A DNA stretch of 64,000 nucleotides from Trichomonas vaginalis G3 (Eukaryota; Parabasalia; Trichomonadida; Trichomonadidae), in NCBI RefSeq assembly GCF_026262505.1, contig NC_067204.1, positions 15,208,522 to 15,272,521 of the forward strand. The letters are read 5' to 3'. Below the pieces are notes generated by a model. It was not told the DNA's origin and made no database searches. It saw nothing but the letters and a program-made list of their open reading frames with translations. Made by a program: the position numbers and the translations under genes. Positions 61,215-64,000 of this stretch are shown piece by piece (within the stretch, counting starts at the first letter, position 1; each line of letters opens with the position of its first letter).

Positions 61215-62852
61215 TTAAACATTTCTATTCATCAATATTTCATCATATGAACTTCTATACTGTGGTGGTGTACCTGTTGGATGATATTTCAAACCTTCAT
61301 CCGGTGTCCATGTCCAATATGTAGTCCTAGTAAACCAAACCTGAGGAGGATTTGTCACCTTTGAACAGTAAGTGTCATTTTCACCCTGAATGATTGGATA
61401 AGCTTTCACTTGTACTGTAACTTGTGAGTTGAAAGTTTCTAATTCATCAAAGAATATACCCGCTCCATCACGTTGAACTGGAATAGTGCATAAGAATGAA
61501 GTTTGGTCTTTCCATGTTCTAGCTAATGGCGTGCCATTATCATCATTCAGTGGTCTAGTTAATGAGTCCTCGTATTCTTCTGTGCATTCGTTCACTCCAT
61601 CTAAATCAGAAGCTTGAAGCATACGTGTAAAGAATATGTCGCCCACTGTGGTCATCGCTTGATCGGGGAAGTTTCTGGAATCTATAGTGACCTGAAGACC
61701 TCGAAGCATTGGATTTTCTAAAACTGTTCTTTGCATTGCATTCTTCGGAAATGCTAACACAACATCTGTAACATTATGAAGAGCGTATGAGAAATCTGAG
61801 TTAATACCTTCAGGAGTGATGCAACCTCCATTTAGTGAACGAACGTCAATATGTTGAGCTGGAATCATGAATGGATCTTCCTTACTGAATAAACGTGGTA
61901 TTGCTTTAACTGATTCTTCAATTAAACCATATCCTGGTGTAATGCATTTATCCTCTAAAACTTCCATCTTTGTGCATGAAATAATAACGTCATCAACTGT
62001 TGCGTCAGCAGATGTAGCGGCTAAGCTTGTAATTAATTTGGCAGGAAGTCCGATTTGTTGGAATTTGCGATCATATTTATAAACATGATTCATAATCTTT
62101 TCATAATTTTCATCAGTTATCTTTTCATAAACGTAATTTTGTAAATCAGCAACTCTTAACGGGTCAACCTGACAAAATACTAAAGTATCCCTGAAAACAT
62201 AATATTTAAGAATGATATCACTAAATGATTTAGGATAATCATCGAACGCCTGAAATGCTAACAAATCATTTACCGGAATAATCATATCAAAAGTGACATC
62301 AACTTCTTCATTTGCTCTCTTGAAAACTTCTGAAGGGTCAATATATTTTCCACATACTGAGTTATCATATTTTTGAACATTATTATATAACGAATGAACA
62401 AACTTTTTAACTTTCCTTTCTGATTTTGGTTTATATGTTGCAAATGCGAAAGATTCACGGGCGCAATCCATCTGAAGATAACCGGCATCACCTCTTTCGG
62501 TTTCTACTTCTAATTGTTTAAAGCTTTGATTTGATGATTTGTAACCAACGAATAAACGCATGCATTTAAAAGCGGCATCACATGTGAAAGCTTTATTTGA
62601 AACTAGAGTTGCTTTAACTTTGCGTTTAATATATGTGTCACCTAATTGGTTCACATCATGAGCCGGATTTGTAATTCTTAAATGAGTTTGTTTATCATCA
62701 AAAATATGGAGCATCAGAGTCATAGCATGAACTTTCAAGTTCTCTATAATATTTCTACTCTCCTTTGCGAATATTTCATTTATCTTTTCGAATGAATGAA
62801 ACACATTTCCATTAATCGGTTTAGTGTTTGGCACCAAATAGTTAGTCGTCAT
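61215..62852 (-). CDS. major capsid protein of Polinton D (double jelly roll)
   Basis: A 545-codon frame starting MTTNYLVPNTKPINGNVFHS at 62852. It is beta-rich with two repeated halves of similar make-up. Characteristic stretches are AFKCMRLFVGYKSSNQSFKQ, DVTFDMIIPVNDLLAFQAFD (end of the first jelly roll, like KLRLRIPVRRFLPLE of B), DVVLAFPKNAMQRTVLENPM and a C-terminal PPQVWFTRTTYWTW. Size and place before the ATPase fit the Polinton major capsid protein. The frame is open over its length, though a short N-terminal stretch differs from the C copy. Confidence 0.75.
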   Translation of the reverse strand: MTTNYLVPNTKPINGNVFHSFEKINEIFAKESRNIIENLKVHAMTLMLHIFDDKQTHLRITNPAHDVNQLGDTYIKRKVKATLVSNKAFTCDAAFKCMRLFVGYKSSNQSFKQLEVETERGDAGYLQMDCARESFAFATYKPKSERKVKKFVHSLYNNVQKYDNSVCGKYIDPSEVFKRANEEVDVTFDMIIPVNDLLAFQAFDDYPKSFSDIILKYYVFRDTLVFCQVDPLRVADLQNYVYEKITDENYEKIMNHVYKYDRKFQQIGLPAKLITSLAATSADATVDDVIISCTKMEVLEDKCITPGYGLIEESVKAIPRLFSKEDPFMIPAQHIDVRSLNGGCITPEGINSDFSYALHNVTDVVLAFPKNAMQRTVLENPMLRGLQVTIDSRNFPDQAMTTVGDIFFTRMLQASDLDGVNECTEEYEDSLTRPLNDDNGTPLARTWKDQTSFLCTIPVQRDGAGIFFDELETFNSQVTVQVKAYPIIQGENDTYCSKVTNPPQVWFTRTTYWTWTPDEGLKYHPTGTPPQYRSSYDEILMNRNV

Positions 62853-62911
62853 TTATTAATAAATAAAATAAAAAAAAAATGAATTTTTTAATTTTAATGA
62901 AATAATCAACT

Positions 62912-63125
62912 ATGGCTGCAGGTATATTTAAGAAACTGTGGGATAAAGTAAAAAGAGGAGCGAGTAAAGTTTGGGAAACAATGAAGAAGGGAGCAAATTG
63001 GATATTTAAGAATAAAGAAGCAATTAGTGACGTTGCTGAATCAATAACACCAAAAGCTGCCCAATAAGAGAAGTTTTAAATAAAGGAGAAAAAGTTTATC
63101 AAAGACTACAACCGATACTAAGATA
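62912..63125 (+). pseudogene. short amphipathic protein (plus twin), Polinton D, damaged
   Basis: The copy of 40458-40673 in Polinton C; starts MAAGIFKKLWDKVKRGASKV. Same amphipathic N-terminal helix. About one break. See the C entry for likely role. Confidence 0.6.
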
Positions 63126-63150
63126 AAAATAATATTTATTTATTTTTCCA

Positions 63151-63387
63151 CTATCTACCTCCTATTTTATTAAGTATTCCTTCAGCAATTCCACCAACTG
63201 CGTTACCTGCTTGTGCTCCCATCGCCGGATTACCTGCTTTAGTACCTAATACTCCACCTATGATAGTTCCTGCCGTTTTCGCTACTGGTGCCAAAAAGTT
63301 TGCAATGGGTTTAATAATCTTTTTATGAACCCAACCCGCAGCTTTCTTAATTCCATCCCATAATTTTTTAAAGAATTCTGCAGCCAT
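63151..63387 (-). CDS. short amphipathic glycine-rich protein (minus twin), Polinton D
   Basis: An intact 78-residue frame starting MAAEFFKKLWDGIKKAAGWV, nearly identical to 40698-40934. An amphipathic helix is followed by a Gly/Ala-rich hydrophobic stretch. Candidate membrane-active virion protein, by analogy to adenoviral protein VI-like peptides (inference). Confidence 0.6.
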   Translation of the reverse strand: MAAEFFKKLWDGIKKAAGWVHKKIIKPIANFLAPVAKTAGTIIGGVLGTKAGNPAMGAQAGNAVGGIAEGILNKIGGR

Positions 63388-63453
63388 TTCTGATTTAATA
63401 TTAATTAAAAAATATATTTCATCACTTATATTCTAATTTTTATTTAATGATAA

Positions 63454-63821
63454 ATGAAACCGATTTTAAAAATAAATGAAACAGAGGAGGAAGAAATAAA
63501 TGAAAGTGAAAATGTTCAACAAAAAATAAACGTTGTTAAACCAATTACTGAAATAAAAATTTTTTCATCTGTTGAAGAATTTAATGACTATTATGCTAAT
63601 AATAAAAATTATTTGAAGAATTGACAACATGTAAATTGAATAAAATGTTTAAAGTTGATGGATTCAAAATTTCAAAAATAAAAGGAGTGGTTAGTTTGAA
63701 ATCTATTCCTCAATCAAGAATCACCTCATTAATGAAAATAGATGATTTAACAAAAAGAATAGAAGAGATTGAAGAAAGAATGAATCAAATAATTGATTTC
63801 ATAAATTCAAATAATCATTAG
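63454..63821 (+). pseudogene. coiled-coil gene next to the right TIR, Polinton D, damaged
   Basis: The copy of 41001-41369; starts MKPILKINETEEEEINES and ends with the same coiled coil (IDDLTKRIEEIEERMNQIID). About one break. Confidence 0.6.
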
Positions 63822-63899
63822 TTTCTTAAAGTTCAATGTTGAACTCATTTCATTCAAAAATGTAAGACATGAATTTTTAAAGTTTATTTTTAAAAAAAT

Positions 63900-64000
63900 T
63901 TTTTATTTTTTATTCATGAAAATAATTATTTCTAATTTCTTTTACTCGTTTATGAGGTCTTTGATTATGACTCCATTGATTCCATTCAGGATTTAAACAA
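63900..64000. repeat. inner part of the right terminal inverted repeat of Polinton D
   Basis: The reverse complement of about 46500-46950, e.g. attcatgaaaataattatttctaatttctttt against the left copy; the outer part lies beyond the window. With Polinton C as a guide the terminus should fall a few hundred bases after 64000. Confidence 0.8.

Larger units (their letters stand above)
46279..64000. mobile_element. Polinton/Maverick D, nearly complete, right end outside window
   Basis: The left terminus is at about 46279 (ataaatcatt, matching the end of C at 41549). The right TIR begins at about 63900 and runs off the window, so the full element is probably about 18-18.5 kb. Gene order: TIR gene, unknown, PolB, unknown, integrase, small gene on plus. 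Then minus-strand primase-helicase, fibre, structural genes, ATPase and major capsid gene, with a few plus genes among them. No protease recognised. It looks largely whole, with about ten apparent breaks. Age: recent, judging from near identity to C. Confidence 0.9.

Noticed and set aside
1-64000. tRNA, rRNA or snRNA genes
   Set aside because: No cloverleaf box A/B pairs or conserved rRNA segments were noticed by eye; a covariance-model scan was not possible.

Overview
The window is AT-rich eukaryotic DNA whose mobile content points to a trichomonad parasite (Trichomonas vaginalis or a close relative; species not proven from sequence). The reasons are several large Polinton/Maverick elements of the type abundant in trichomonads, Mutator-like (MULE) transposases, compact uninterrupted genes and short AT-rich intergenic spaces. 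More than 85% of the window is mobile-element sequence. Only one stretch, about 41550-46278, looks like host DNA, with two host-type genes: a SAPS-like phosphatase regulator and a discoidin (F5/8C) domain protein.

Layout. (1) 1 to about 17700: Polinton A, entering from the left edge, heavily damaged. It has a left block of small genes, a large intergenic repeat field (2150-5930) and two KilA-N genes. Further right come a packaging ATPase, an SF3 helicase, capsid-type genes and a glutamine-rich structural gene. (2) 17945-26210: MULE territory. It holds a 1.8 kb foldback element with 714-bp inverted arms, a MULE transposase with one in-frame stop, a 121-bp tandem repeat, long gene-free AT-rich DNA and the C-terminal half of a second MULE transposase. 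(3) About 26215-32040: Polinton B, a different lineage with its own major capsid protein and DNA polymerase B, sharing the A-type intergenic palindrome. (4) 32041-36831: a block in the opposite orientation to the sequence on both sides. It contains a 100-N gap and looks like low-quality or misplaced assembly. (5) 36832-41549: the right part of Polinton C, nearly identical to the matching part of Polinton D. (6) 41550-46278: host island. (7) 46279 to beyond 64000: Polinton D, nearly complete inside the window. It has a long left terminal inverted repeat (TIR) and the inner part of the right TIR.

Polinton D carries a full logic: replication (protein-primed type PolB with an embedded HNH nuclease-like domain, AEP primase plus SF3 helicase), integration (retroviral-type integrase), packaging and morphogenesis (FtsK/HerA-type ATPase, double-jelly-roll major capsid protein, twin short amphipathic proteins), and a tail-fibre-like protein with HxH repeats. 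I could not see an adenoviral-type protease. Near identity of C and D suggests recent activity; A looks older.

The most interesting signals are these: a covarying palindrome (GTTAGATCTAAC / GGTGAGATCTCACC) repeated in non-coding parts of A and B; hairpin arrays that carry copied gene starts; GTCAC iterons bracketing the primase-helicase of D; the PolB-HNH combination; the phage-fibre-like gene; the twin MAAGFFKKLWD proteins; and the near-perfect long palindrome at 17945-19752. Polinton genes are treated as fossils: each is given as one span, and only the approximate amount of damage is stated.
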